Below, piece after piece: positions 1 through 7,408 of a DNA stretch of 30,874 nucleotides. Below the pieces are notes generated by a model. It ran no database searches. It saw nothing but the letters and a program-made list of their open reading frames with translations, and had not been told where the DNA came from. How positions within the stretch are numbered: the first letter of the stretch is position 1; each line of letters opens with the position of its first letter. The stretch is from assembly GCA_035649575.1 (NCBI GenBank), contig DASRJH010000239.1, positions 1 through 30,874 on the forward strand. Reading direction: 5' to 3'. The DNA comes from DASVAL01 sp035649575 (GTDB taxonomy: Bacteria; Planctomycetota; UBA1135; UBA2386). A program made the position numbers and the translations under genes.

Positions 1-2220
1 GAACCCGCGCGCGGGGGCGGGGGTGCAGGATTCCGGGCCCTCGCCTGGGATCCCCAGGGCGAGTACAAGAACAAGAGTCACCGCTACGTGGTGCAGTGGC
101 AACAGCGCCAATACGCGCACCAGCAGACGCCGCACGAAGGCCGCACCGACTTCACGTCGACGATCTTCTGGAACACGCTCGTCGCCACCGATGCGAAAGG
201 CGAAGCGACCGTCACCTTCGCGACGAGCGACGCGGTGACGACCTGGCTCGTGCAGGCCGACGCGCACTCCCCCACCGGCCCGATCGGCCGCGTCGGCCAG
301 GCCGAAGCGAAGTTCACGGCGCGGCTGCCGCTCCACCTCGAAGCCAAACTGCCCGACGAGGTGAGCCAGGGCGACGTGCTGCAGCTGCCGATCGCCGCGA
401 TCGTCACCCAGGACATCGCCGAGGTCGCGTTCCAGGCCAGCGTCGCGACCGGGCTCCGTCTCGGCGCCAACGTGCCTGCGAGCATCGTGCTGCAGCAGGG
501 CCGCGGCCGCGTGCTGCTGCCGATCACCGTCGACACGGGCATCGCGGCCGCGAAGCTCACGCTGCTCGGACACGCGGGCCGCTTCGCCGACGTCGTCGAG
601 CACACGCTGCGCATCGCGCCGCGCGGTTTCCCCTACCACCGCTCGGCCGGTGGCACCGTCGAAGCGGGCAAGCCGCAGACGTTCGTCGTCGTCGTGCCCA
701 CCGACGCCGTGCCGGGATCTGGGCACCTCGCGCTCAAGGTCTATCCGTCACCGCTGACTGCTCTGACCGAAGGTCTCGCCGGCATCCTTCAGGAACCGCA
801 CGGCTGCTTCGAGCAGGCCAGTTCCTCGAACTACCCGAACACGCTCGTGCTCACGCTGCTCGAAGCGAACGGCGACGACGTCCCTTCGGTCGCGGCGCGC
901 GCGCGCGAGCTGCTGCCACGCGGTTACGCGAAGATCACGGGCTACGAGTGCAAGCAGCGCGGCTACGAGTGGTTCGGCGGCGATCCGGGTCACGAGGCGC
1001 TGACCGCCTACGGCCTCTTGCAGTTCCACGACATGGCGAAGGTCCACCCCGTCGACGCGGGCATGGTCGATCGCACGAAGCAGTGGCTGCTCGCGCGCCG
1101 CGACGGCAAGGGCAGCTTCAGCCGCAATCCCAGGGCGCTCGACAGCTACGGCGGTGCGCCGCAGGAGCTCACGAATGCCTACGTCGTCTACGCGCTGCTG
1201 CAGGCCGGCACGCCGGCGAGCGAGCTGAAGACCGAGATCGAAGCGCTCGCCAGCCGCATCTCGACGAAGGACCCGTACGAAATGGCGCTCATCGCGTGCG
1301 CGATGCATCTCGCGGGGCGCCCCGAGGTGACGACCGCGCGCCAGCGTCTCGCCGAGATGCAGGGGCCCGACGGTTCGCTGCACGGCGCTGCGACGAGCAT
1401 CACGCGCAGCGGCGGCAAGGACCTGATCGTCGAGACAACGGGCTTTGCCGTGCTCGCGTGGCTGCCCGACGCCGCGTATCAGAACCAGGTGCGCCACGCC
1501 GTCGAGTTCTTGCAGACCTGTCGCGGCGGCTCGGGCACGTTCGGCGCGACCCAGGCGACGATCGTCGCACTGCGTGCGCTGACCGAGTACGCGGCGAAGA
1601 ACCGCACGATGCGCGAAGCCGGCACGCTGCGCGTGTTCGACGGCGGCACGATCATCGCCGAGCGCGCGTTCGGAGCAGGCGACGTCGATGCCATCGCGTT
1701 CGATCTCTGGAACAAGCTGTCGCCCGGCGAGCACGCGCTGCGCGTCGAGGTCGAGGGCGGCGGCAGTGTGCTGCCCTTCTCCTGCGAGGTGACGTACCAC
1801 GCCGAGCAACCCGCCGACGATCCCGACACGAAGGTCTCGTTGACGACGAGCCTGCGCGCGGCGACGGTCACCGAAGGCAACACCGTGGCGCTCGACGTCG
1901 AGGTCAGAAACCGCACGGCCGAAGGCCAGCCGATGACGCTCGCGATCATCGGTCTGCCGGCCGGCGTCGAATTGCCGACGCGCGTGCTCGAGGACCTGCA
2001 GAAGGCGGAAGCGTTCGCGTTCTGGGAGCTGAAGGGCCGCGAACTGGCTCTCTACTGGCGCGACCTCGCGCCCGAGGCCAGCAAGAAGCTCACGCTCGAC
2101 CTCGTGGCACGCATTCCCGGTCAGAGCACCGGCCCGGCGTCGCGAACCTACCTCTACTACACACCGCAGCAGAAGCGTTGGGCCGCGCCGCTGCGCATCG
2201 ACGTGACGCCTGCGAAGTGA
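1..2220 (+). CDS. Alpha-2-macroglobulin family protein, C-terminal part (5' end outside window)
   Basis: The reading frame is open from base 1, so the gene begins upstream; 739 residues are visible. The GTG at 88 is internal, not a start. Near the N-terminal side is the typical A2M-domain segment (TIFWNTLVAT, then TWLVQADA), followed by the thioester motif GCFEQ at 802-816, whose Cys and Gln would form the internal thioester that traps proteases. After it comes an alpha/alpha-toroid thioester domain (tyrosine- and leucine-rich helical repeats, about 850-1600) and a beta-rich C-terminal receptor-like region ending at the TGA. Bacterial members are usually exported or periplasmic lipoproteins thought to protect the cell against foreign proteases, often working with a peptidoglycan glycosyltransferase (PbpC); no such partner is visible here. 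Family call is confident; signal peptide and anchoring cannot be seen. Confidence 0.93.
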   Translation, partial: EPARGGGGAGFRALAWDPQGEYKNKSHRYVVQWQQRQYAHQQTPHEGRTDFTSTIFWNTLVATDAKGEATVTFATSDAVTTWLVQADAHSPTGPIGRVGQAEAKFTARLPLHLEAKLPDEVSQGDVLQLPIAAIVTQDIAEVAFQASVATGLRLGANVPASIVLQQGRGRVLLPITVDTGIAAAKLTLLGHAGRFADVVEHTLRIAPRGFPYHRSAGGTVEAGKPQTFVVVVPTDAVPGSGHLALKVYPSPLTALTEGLAGILQEPHGCFEQASSSNYPNTLVLTLLEANGDDVPSVAARARELLPRGYAKITGYECKQRGYEWFGGDPGHEALTAYGLLQFHDMAKVHPVDAGMVDRTKQWLLARRDGKGSFSRNPRALDSYGGAPQELTNAYVVYALLQAGTPASELKTEIEALASRISTKDPYEMALIACAMHLAGRPEVTTARQRLAEMQGPDGSLHGAATSITRSGGKDLIVETTGFAVLAWLPDAAYQNQVRHAVEFLQTCRGGSGTFGATQATIVALRALTEYAAKNRTMREAGTLRVFDGGTIIAERAFGAGDVDAIAFDLWNKLSPGEHALRVEVEGGGSVLPFSCEVTYHAEQPADDPDTKVSLTTSLRAATVTEGNTVALDVEVRNRTAEGQPMTLAIIGLPAGVELPTRVLEDLQKAEAFAFWELKGRELALYWRDLAPEASKKLTLDLVARIPGQSTGPASRTYLYYTPQQKRWAAPLRIDVTPAK

Positions 2221-2221
2221 T

Positions 2222-2238
2222 CGCGGCGCGTCACCGCG
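2222..2238. terminator. Candidate bidirectional hairpin between convergent genes
   Basis: CGCGG (2222-2226) pairs with CCGCG (2234-2238); the 7-nt loop contains the stop triplet of the minus-strand gene (2231-2233). The stem is only 5 bp and has no T-run, so in such GC-rich DNA it may be chance. Confidence 0.25.
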
Positions 2239-3505
2239 GCCGGCGCAGCCACAGGTCCGCGAGCGATTGCCCACGCCAGCGCAACCGCTCGCGCAACGGC
2301 AGCGCCGACTGCATGCCCGCGAGCAGCAGCAGTGCTCCGAGCAACGCGAGCATGACGCAGACGCGGACCCATCGCGGCATCTGATCGTGCGCGTAGTCCA
2401 GCAGCGGCGTCTCCATGAGGAGGTTCGCGGCCACTGCGAGCAGCGATGCGGTGAACACACCGACCTGTTCTGTGTGCTCGAGCCGGCGCGCCTCCGAGTA
2501 GAGCCAGACCACGAGGAAGGCCATCAGGATGGAGCAGGTCCAGATCCGCTCGAAGTCCCACGCGATGAGATGCAGGGCCTGCGGCACGAGCACGACGAAC
2601 GCCACCGCGCCCGACTCGAGCGAGGCCGGAAGCCGCGCGCGCTGGGCGAACGACACGAGCAGCGCGATCAGCGTCGGCAGCAAGAGACCGTATGCGGAGG
2701 GCTGCGTCATGCGCTCCGCGAGCGACGGCAGGCCCGGCCACTTGGAGGTTGCGAGCGCCCAGGCCTGGCCAGGCGACAGCGCGAGCAACGACGGAGTGAT
2801 CGAGTCGTAGCCACCCTGCACGAACGGGAAGGTCTTCAGGTGGTCGGCGTAGCTCTGGGGGAAACCCGCGGGTGGCGACGCGAGCACGATGGCCATGACC
2901 ACGGCCATGACGACCGGCAACAGCAGCGGCAGCAGCGATGGCGGCTTCGCGGCCGGTTCCGTTCGCCCGGTGGAGTGCAGCAGACAGGCGAGCGCAAACA
3001 CCGGGTAGATGAGCACGGCACAGCTCTCGTGGATCAGCAGCGCAAGCGCCTGCACCACCGCACCGGCCCAGAGCTTCCCGCGCAGCGCGAGCCACACGGA
3101 GAGCACGCCGAGCGGCAGGAAGATGTGGTCGTAGTAGCCGACCACGTGGCCTGTCATCACGAGGAATGGCGAGGTCAGGAAGGCGACCATCGCGGCTACG
3201 ACGGCCGGACTCCATGACGCGTCTTTCGCAATGCGACACGCGAGCAGCAACAAGAGCCCGCAGAACCCGACGCAGATCGCGAGCGCGACCCCGCCGATCA
3301 GCCCTTCGCTGACAGGGATCCCGAGCAAGCCGGTCGTCCACGTCAGAACCTGCCCGACGAGCCCGCGCTTGACGAAACCGAACCGATAGTCGAGCAGCCA
3401 ATGCGCCTCCGCCCAGTCGTTGGGCCCCCGGATCGTGCGCAGCACGGTCGCGACCAGGGCGCCGAGCATGAGCATGCAGGACAGGATCGGGGGCCACCGG
3501 CGCAT
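2231..3505 (-). CDS. Polytopic membrane protein, possible GT-C-like glycosyltransferase/polymerase
   Basis: A 424-residue, very hydrophobic protein with roughly ten predicted membrane segments. Near the N-terminus, after the first helix, is a charged loop (DWAEAHWLLDYRFGFVKRGL). Further on are YYDH and a His-Glu pair (LLIHESCAVL) in or near membrane helices. The charged loop followed by many helices resembles the first extracytoplasmic loop of GT-C type glycosyltransferases or polysaccharide polymerases, but I cannot assign a family. The ATG at 3505 is preceded by TAGGAT with a 9-nt gap, a promoter position that fits this start and a nearly leaderless transcript. The gene converges on the alpha-2-macroglobulin with only 10 nt between the stops and diverges from the queuosine-precursor transporter. 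Confidence 0.8.
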   Translation of the reverse strand: MRRWPPILSCMLMLGALVATVLRTIRGPNDWAEAHWLLDYRFGFVKRGLVGQVLTWTTGLLGIPVSEGLIGGVALAICVGFCGLLLLLACRIAKDASWSPAVVAAMVAFLTSPFLVMTGHVVGYYDHIFLPLGVLSVWLALRGKLWAGAVVQALALLIHESCAVLIYPVFALACLLHSTGRTEPAAKPPSLLPLLLPVVMAVVMAIVLASPPAGFPQSYADHLKTFPFVQGGYDSITPSLLALSPGQAWALATSKWPGLPSLAERMTQPSAYGLLLPTLIALLVSFAQRARLPASLESGAVAFVVLVPQALHLIAWDFERIWTCSILMAFLVVWLYSEARRLEHTEQVGVFTASLLAVAANLLMETPLLDYAHDQMPRWVRVCVMLALLGALLLLAGMQSALPLRERLRWRGQSLADLWLRRPR

Positions 3506-3514
3506 CGGCCCGCG

Positions 3515-3520
3515 ATCCTA
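3515..3520 (-). promoter_or_regulatory. -10-like element TAGGAT for the membrane protein gene
   Basis: TAGGAT on the minus strand lies 9 nt before the ATG at 3505, predicting a leader of only 2-4 nt. No convincing -35 hexamer is seen. Confidence 0.4.
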
Positions 3521-3591
3521 CCGGCGCGAACCGGCAAAACACGGAGCCCACCGCGGCGACTTCCCTTCGTGCGGTAAGGGCCCGACGGCCT

Positions 3592-3597
3592 TAGCCT
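3592..3597 (+). promoter_or_regulatory. -10-like element TAGCCT for the transporter gene
   Basis: TAGCCT lies 17 nt before the ATG at 3615, predicting a leader of about 11 nt. A small inverted repeat, CCCTT (3563-3567) and AAGGG (3576-3580), lies just upstream where a -35 or operator would be. Confidence 0.35.
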
Positions 3598-3614
3598 GTC
3601 GCGCGCCACCCGAG

Positions 3615-4400
3615 ATGAACCATCCGATCCTGAGCAGTCGCGGCACCGTCTTGTTCTTCGTGCTCGGGGTCTTCCTGGCCGCGAACGCGCTGCTCGCCGA
3701 GCTGCTCGGCGTCAAGCTGTTCCAGCTCGAGGCCGTGTTGGGCCTGCCCAAGGCCGACATCTCGCTGCTCGGAGAGCACCACATCTCGTTCGTGCTCAGC
3801 GTCGGCGTCCTGAACTGGCCGCTCGTGTTCCTCGCGACCGACGTGGTCAACGACTACTTCGGCGTGCGCGCCGTCCGGTTCCTCACGCTCGCGACCACAG
3901 GGTTGATCACCTTCGCGTTTCTCGCGCTGTTCGCCGCGATCGCGATGCCGCCCGACGCAGGGTGGTGGCTCGGCAGCAGCAGCGCCCACGGAGTGCCGGA
4001 CATGCAGGCAGCCTTCAAGGCGATCTTCGGCCAGGGCCTGAACCTGATCGTCGCCTCGCTGACTGCCTTCGTCGTGAGCCAGCTCGTGGACGCGAGGATC
4101 TTCCGCTGGTGGAAGCGCCGCACCGGCGAACGCCGCATCTGGCTGCGCGCCACGGGCAGCACGCTCGTGAGCCAGCTCGTCGACAGCCTCGTCGTCACCT
4201 ACGTCGCGTTCTGGCTGCTGCGCGACTGGTCGCTGCAGAAGGCGACCGCGATGGCGCTGACCGCCTACGTCTACAAGTTCAGCGTCGCCGTGCTGAGCAC
4301 GCCGCTGATCTACCTCGCGCATGCCGCGATCGAACGCTACCTCGGCCGCGAGCAGGCCGCGGCCATGCGCGCGGCCGCGCTCCTCGACCAGCCGCTGTAG
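3615..4400 (+). CDS. yhhQ: Queuosine precursor transporter (YhhQ / VUT family)
   Basis: 261 residues with about six membrane helices. The family (formerly DUF165) imports queuosine precursors such as preQ0/preQ1 for tRNA modification. Diagnostic features are the conserved segment LATDVVNDYFG between the early helices, the FVVSQLVDARIFRWWKRR stretch, and a later repeat of the SQLVDS motif before YVAFWLL and a Lys-bearing helix (AYVYKFSVAV). Length fits the family (about 220-260 residues). The frame stays open upstream to 3420, but that would overlap the divergent gene; the ATG at 3615 gives a normal family N-terminus and sits 17 nt after a -10-like TAGCCT. No queuosine biosynthesis gene lies nearby, so a salvage role is likely but inferred. 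Confidence 0.9.
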   Translation: MNHPILSSRGTVLFFVLGVFLAANALLAELLGVKLFQLEAVLGLPKADISLLGEHHISFVLSVGVLNWPLVFLATDVVNDYFGVRAVRFLTLATTGLITFAFLALFAAIAMPPDAGWWLGSSSAHGVPDMQAAFKAIFGQGLNLIVASLTAFVVSQLVDARIFRWWKRRTGERRIWLRATGSTLVSQLVDSLVVTYVAFWLLRDWSLQKATAMALTAYVYKFSVAVLSTPLIYLAHAAIERYLGREQAAAMRAAALLDQPL

Positions 4401-4465
4401 CAGGTGATTCCTCGCATTGCACCTGGCCCTCTTTTCCGCGTGGCGCGTTTGCCGATCCACGGTTC

Positions 4466-5539
4466 ATGCCCCCGGCAGCAGCGACCAGGCGACATGTGCG
4501 CTCCGGCCACCGCATCGCGTTGGCCGTCTGCCTGCTGTGGTGCCTCGTCCTCGCTGGTTGCGACGCGGAACCCGTCGGCCAGGAGACCGCACCGAGCGCT
4601 ACCCAGCACCGGCGGGCTCGCGTCGAGCTGGCGTTCGGTGCGTTCTCGGCGGCGCGCGAAGTGTTCGACTCGCAGCTGCTGCCGGACTTCGCGAGGCAAC
4701 GGCAGCAGCACGGGCAGCAGATCACGTTCACGAAGGTGTATGCGGGCAGCGAGGTGCTGACCGAGACGATCGCGTCGGGGTTTGCTGCCGACATCGCCGT
4801 GTTCGCGCACCCTGGCGACATGGAGAGCCTCAGGAGCGCGGGGCTCGTCAGCGAGACCTGGCGCGACGCGCCGAACCGCGGGATCTTCTGCCGGTCCATC
4901 GTCGTGCTGGCCGTGCGCAAGGGCAATCCGAAGTCCGTGCGCGACTGGGCCGACTTGAGGAGGCCAGGCCTCGCGATCGTGACGCCGGATCCCGCGTCGT
5001 CGGGCGGTGGCATCTGGAACCTGTGCGCACTGTATGGCGCGGCCCTGCGCGGCCACGTCGGGGTCCCCGCGAACGACGTAGGGGCCGCGCGCGATTTCCT
5101 CTCGCGCGTCGAGTCGAACGTCGTCGATCGCCGCGCGAGCGCGAGCGAGTCGTTCCGCTCGTTCCTCGCGGGCACCGGCGACGTGGCCATCACATACGAG
5201 AGCGAGGTGGCGCTCGCGTGGTTGTTCGGTCACGAAGTCGAACGCGTGATCCCGAGCTCGACCATCCTGGTCGAGAGCCCCGCGGCATTGATCGAGAAGA
5301 ACGTGGAAGCTCACGGCGTACGCGCCGAGGCCCAGGCCTTCTTCGAGTATCTGTGGACGACCGAGGCGCAGAAGAAGCTCGCCTACTGTGGATTCCGCCC
5401 CGTCGACGCGGCGGTGGCCGCCGCGAGCGGCAGTCAGTTCCCGCAGCCGCAGGACCTGTGGACGATCGACGATCTCGGCGGCTGGGACCGCGCCGTGCGC
5501 GCGATCCGTGCGCCCTTGCCGGCGCGTCCACCGAAGTAG
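4466..5539 (+). CDS. Sulfate/thiosulfate-type ABC transporter substrate-binding lipoprotein
   Basis: 357 residues. The N-terminus has a positively charged start, a hydrophobic core and a lipobox (LVLAGC), so it should be a lipoprotein anchored at its Cys. The mature part follows the Sbp/CysP plan: ELAFGAFSAAREVFDSQLLP, then GSEVLTETIASG, FAADIAVFAHPGDM, then KGNPKSVRDWADL, and the family signature at SSGGGIWNLCALYGAAL, which binds the oxyanion through backbone and serine contacts. The C-terminus (AQAFFEYLWTTEAQKKL) is typical. Length is right for the family. The start at 4466 is chosen because it places the signal peptide correctly; the longer upstream frame is antisense-like shadow. There is no CysT/CysW/CysA permease or ATPase next to it, so it is an orphan binding protein here; the ligand (sulfate, thiosulfate or another oxyanion) is unproven. 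Confidence 0.88.
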   Translation: MPPAAATRRHVRSGHRIALAVCLLWCLVLAGCDAEPVGQETAPSATQHRRARVELAFGAFSAAREVFDSQLLPDFARQRQQHGQQITFTKVYAGSEVLTETIASGFAADIAVFAHPGDMESLRSAGLVSETWRDAPNRGIFCRSIVVLAVRKGNPKSVRDWADLRRPGLAIVTPDPASSGGGIWNLCALYGAALRGHVGVPANDVGAARDFLSRVESNVVDRRASASESFRSFLAGTGDVAITYESEVALAWLFGHEVERVIPSSTILVESPAALIEKNVEAHGVRAEAQAFFEYLWTTEAQKKLAYCGFRPVDAAVAAASGSQFPQPQDLWTIDDLGGWDRAVRAIRAPLPARPPK

Positions 5540-5543
5540 CCCA

Positions 5544-5566
5544 GCAGGTCTCCGGCAGCGGCCTGC
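5544..5566 (+). terminator. Candidate terminator hairpin after the substrate-binding gene
   Basis: GCAGGTC (5544-5550) can pair with GGCCTGC (5560-5566, one G-U), beginning 4 nt after the TAG. No T-tract follows, so it would be a non-canonical terminator. Confidence 0.3.
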
Positions 5567-5595
5567 GCCGAGGCCCCATTCTGCGACCGTCGCGT

Positions 5596-5601
5596 TATGC
5601 T
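5596..5601 (+). promoter_or_regulatory. -10-like element TATGCT deciding the start at 5609
   Basis: TATGCT ends 7 nt before the ATG at 5609, so transcription could start at or next to that ATG (leaderless). The alternative ATG at 5597 lies inside this element. Confidence 0.45.
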
Positions 5602-5608
5602 CCCCGCG

Positions 5609-7243
5609 ATGGCAACACGCCCCTCGCTCTGCGCCGTCCTGCTCTGCACCGCGGTTGCCGTCGGCCAGGCGCCACCGGGCTACAAGACCTACGAGAACAA
5701 GCTCGCGCCGGTGCAGTTCTTCTACCCGGTCGTCTACAAGGAGATGCCGTTGCCGCCGACCGAGCAGGTCGTCGTCGCCAAGTTCATCATCAAGGAGAGG
5801 CCCGACGAGCTCGAGAAGGTCGACGACCGCTCCTACAAGGCGGCCGAACCGGAGCTGAACGTGTTCAAGTTCGATCTGCCGGCGACCGTCACCGGGCCCG
5901 AAGCCGGCAAGGAGAAAAGCGAGCAAGGAACGCCGGCGTCTTTTCGTGAAGCGATGGAAGCGGGCAGTCGCGTGACGTCGTGGGAGCAGTTCGAGAAGCG
6001 CTTCGCCAATTGGCGGCTCGCGGAGGACAAGAAGAGGCCCGACAACTTCGCGCTCTCGTTCAAGGAGGAGTGGCCGGCGAGCGTGCCGAAGCCGATCGGC
6101 TATCTCGTCAAGAAGCGCGAAGGCAACGTGATCTTCGGCATCTACGGCTTCACGCTGCAGCCCTGCGAGAAGGCATTCACGACCCACGTCCAGAAGATGG
6201 CGGGCAGTCTGGTCCTGGCCGCCGAACAGTCAGGGGCCGCCGCGGAAGCGGCGATCGACCGCCTCTACAGCAGCGGCAAGTATCGCGCAGTGGAGTTCCG
6301 CAAGAAGGCCCGCGCCGAGCTGGCCAAGGAGTGGCGCGCGGTCGACACCGAGAACTACCTGATCGTGCACCACAGCAAGAACGAGGGCCTGATCAACCAG
6401 ATCGCGCGCGAGATCGAAGCGATGCGCGCGCTCTACAGCGAGTTGTTCCCGCCCGTGGGAACGATGGACAGCCTCAGCGTCGTTCGCGTCTGCCGCACGA
6501 GGGAGGAATACCACCAATACGGCGGTCCTCCGAACACGGGCGGTTACTGGCACCCGGGCAACGAGGAGCTCGTGTTCTTCGACTACTCGTACACGATGAA
6601 GACGCTCGACAAGGACGAGAAGCGTGCGATGGGTAGCCGCGTGCTGACCAACGACGACTCGCTGCTCGTGCTCTACCACGAGGCGTTCCACCAGTACATC
6701 CACTACGCGGTCGGCGAAGTGGCGCCACACGATTGGTTCAGCGAGGGCTACGGCGACTACTTCTCGGGCGCCGTCGTCTCGGACACGACGGGCCGCGTGC
6801 TGCGCGTCGACCCGAGCTCGTGGCGCATCCACCTGGCCAAGGACATGTGCGAATACGGCGAGGGCTTCGTGCCGCTCGAGGAGATCCTCAAGGCCGAACG
6901 CCCGGTGTTCTACCACCCGACCCGCATCCGGTTCTTCTACGCGGGCGCCTGGTCGTTCGTCTACTTCCTCAAGAACAGCAAGGAAGTCGCCGCGCACCCG
7001 AAGTGGTCGACGATCCTGAAGACCTATTTCGACAGCGTGAAGGACAGCTACCGCGAGCAGCTCGCGAAGCTCGGAGCGACGCCCGACCTGCAACAGAAGA
7101 TGGTGGCGGGCTTCAATGCGCGCAAGAAGGCGCTCGCGCTGACGCTCGAAGGCCTCGACATCGCCGAGCTCGAGAAGGTGTGGCGCAAGTGGGTCGTCGA
7201 CATGAAGGACCCCTGGCCGAGCCAGCGCAAGAAGCACAAGTAG
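5609..7243 (+). CDS. Exported HEXXH metallopeptidase-like protein
   Basis: 544 residues with a signal peptide (about residues 1-18, cleavage near AVG/Q). The N-terminal third (PGYKTYENKLAPVQFFYP and following) is a domain I do not recognise. The second half carries HEAFH (His357, Glu358, His361) and, 18 residues on, WFSEGYGDYF with Glu379, the gluzincin arrangement of two His zinc ligands, catalytic Glu and a third Glu ligand. This resembles DUF1570-type proteins common in planctomycetes. The C-terminus is helical and Lys-rich (RKKALALTLEGLD). The start at 5609 rather than 5597 is chosen because it gives a clean signal peptide and because 5597 sits in a -10-like TATGCT. It is followed by a 165-bp gap before the cytochrome/DUF1549 gene, so it is probably its own transcript. 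Peptidase activity is inferred from the motif only. Confidence 0.87.
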   Translation: MATRPSLCAVLLCTAVAVGQAPPGYKTYENKLAPVQFFYPVVYKEMPLPPTEQVVVAKFIIKERPDELEKVDDRSYKAAEPELNVFKFDLPATVTGPEAGKEKSEQGTPASFREAMEAGSRVTSWEQFEKRFANWRLAEDKKRPDNFALSFKEEWPASVPKPIGYLVKKREGNVIFGIYGFTLQPCEKAFTTHVQKMAGSLVLAAEQSGAAAEAAIDRLYSSGKYRAVEFRKKARAELAKEWRAVDTENYLIVHHSKNEGLINQIAREIEAMRALYSELFPPVGTMDSLSVVRVCRTREEYHQYGGPPNTGGYWHPGNEELVFFDYSYTMKTLDKDEKRAMGSRVLTNDDSLLVLYHEAFHQYIHYAVGEVAPHDWFSEGYGDYFSGAVVSDTTGRVLRVDPSSWRIHLAKDMCEYGEGFVPLEEILKAERPVFYHPTRIRFFYAGAWSFVYFLKNSKEVAAHPKWSTILKTYFDSVKDSYREQLAKLGATPDLQQKMVAGFNARKKALALTLEGLDIAELEKVWRKWVVDMKDPWPSQRKKHK

Positions 7244-7328
7244 CGCACGCGCAACGCCCAGCGGGAAGATGCAGCGGGGAGGGCAGCGCGGCGGAATGCC
7301 CCGCACGGCGTGCCTCGAGAGCCGCAGC

Positions 7329-7351
7329 TTCGATCCCACGGGCCCATCGAA
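7329..7351. promoter_or_regulatory. Inverted repeat in the 7244-7408 intergenic region
   Basis: TTCGAT (7329-7334) and ATCGAA (7346-7351) are separated by 11 GC-rich bases. This could be an operator for the downstream operon or a terminator of the upstream gene; nothing else is seen in the 165-bp gap except the -10-like element at 7391. Confidence 0.2.
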
Positions 7352-7390
7352 AGCCTGCGCGGTCGCTGCGCGGGGGCGTGCCCCGTCGAT

Positions 7391-7396
7391 TAGACT
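7391..7396 (+). promoter_or_regulatory. -10-like element TAGACT for the cytochrome/DUF1549 operon
   Basis: TAGACT ends 12 nt before the ATG at 7409, predicting a leader of about 6 nt with no room for a Shine-Dalgarno sequence. A run of seven C precedes the ATG. Confidence 0.45.
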
Positions 7397-7408
7397 CGGC
7401 ACCCCCCC

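Noticed and set aside
96..2384. Long overlapping frames on both strands over the alpha-2-macroglobulin gene (also 748-2460 minus)
   Set aside because: The translations are Arg/Ala/His-rich and lack any motif, while the frame 1-2220 has the thioester motif and family landmarks.
2157..3551. An alternative minus-strand frame over the membrane protein gene
   Set aside because: Its product is Arg/Ala-rich and not membrane-like, whereas the frame ending at 2231 gives about ten clean hydrophobic helices.
3598..3614. Possible preQ1 riboswitch before the queuosine-precursor transporter
   Set aside because: The predicted leader is only about 11 nt, and no preQ1 aptamer-like stem and A-rich tail is visible.
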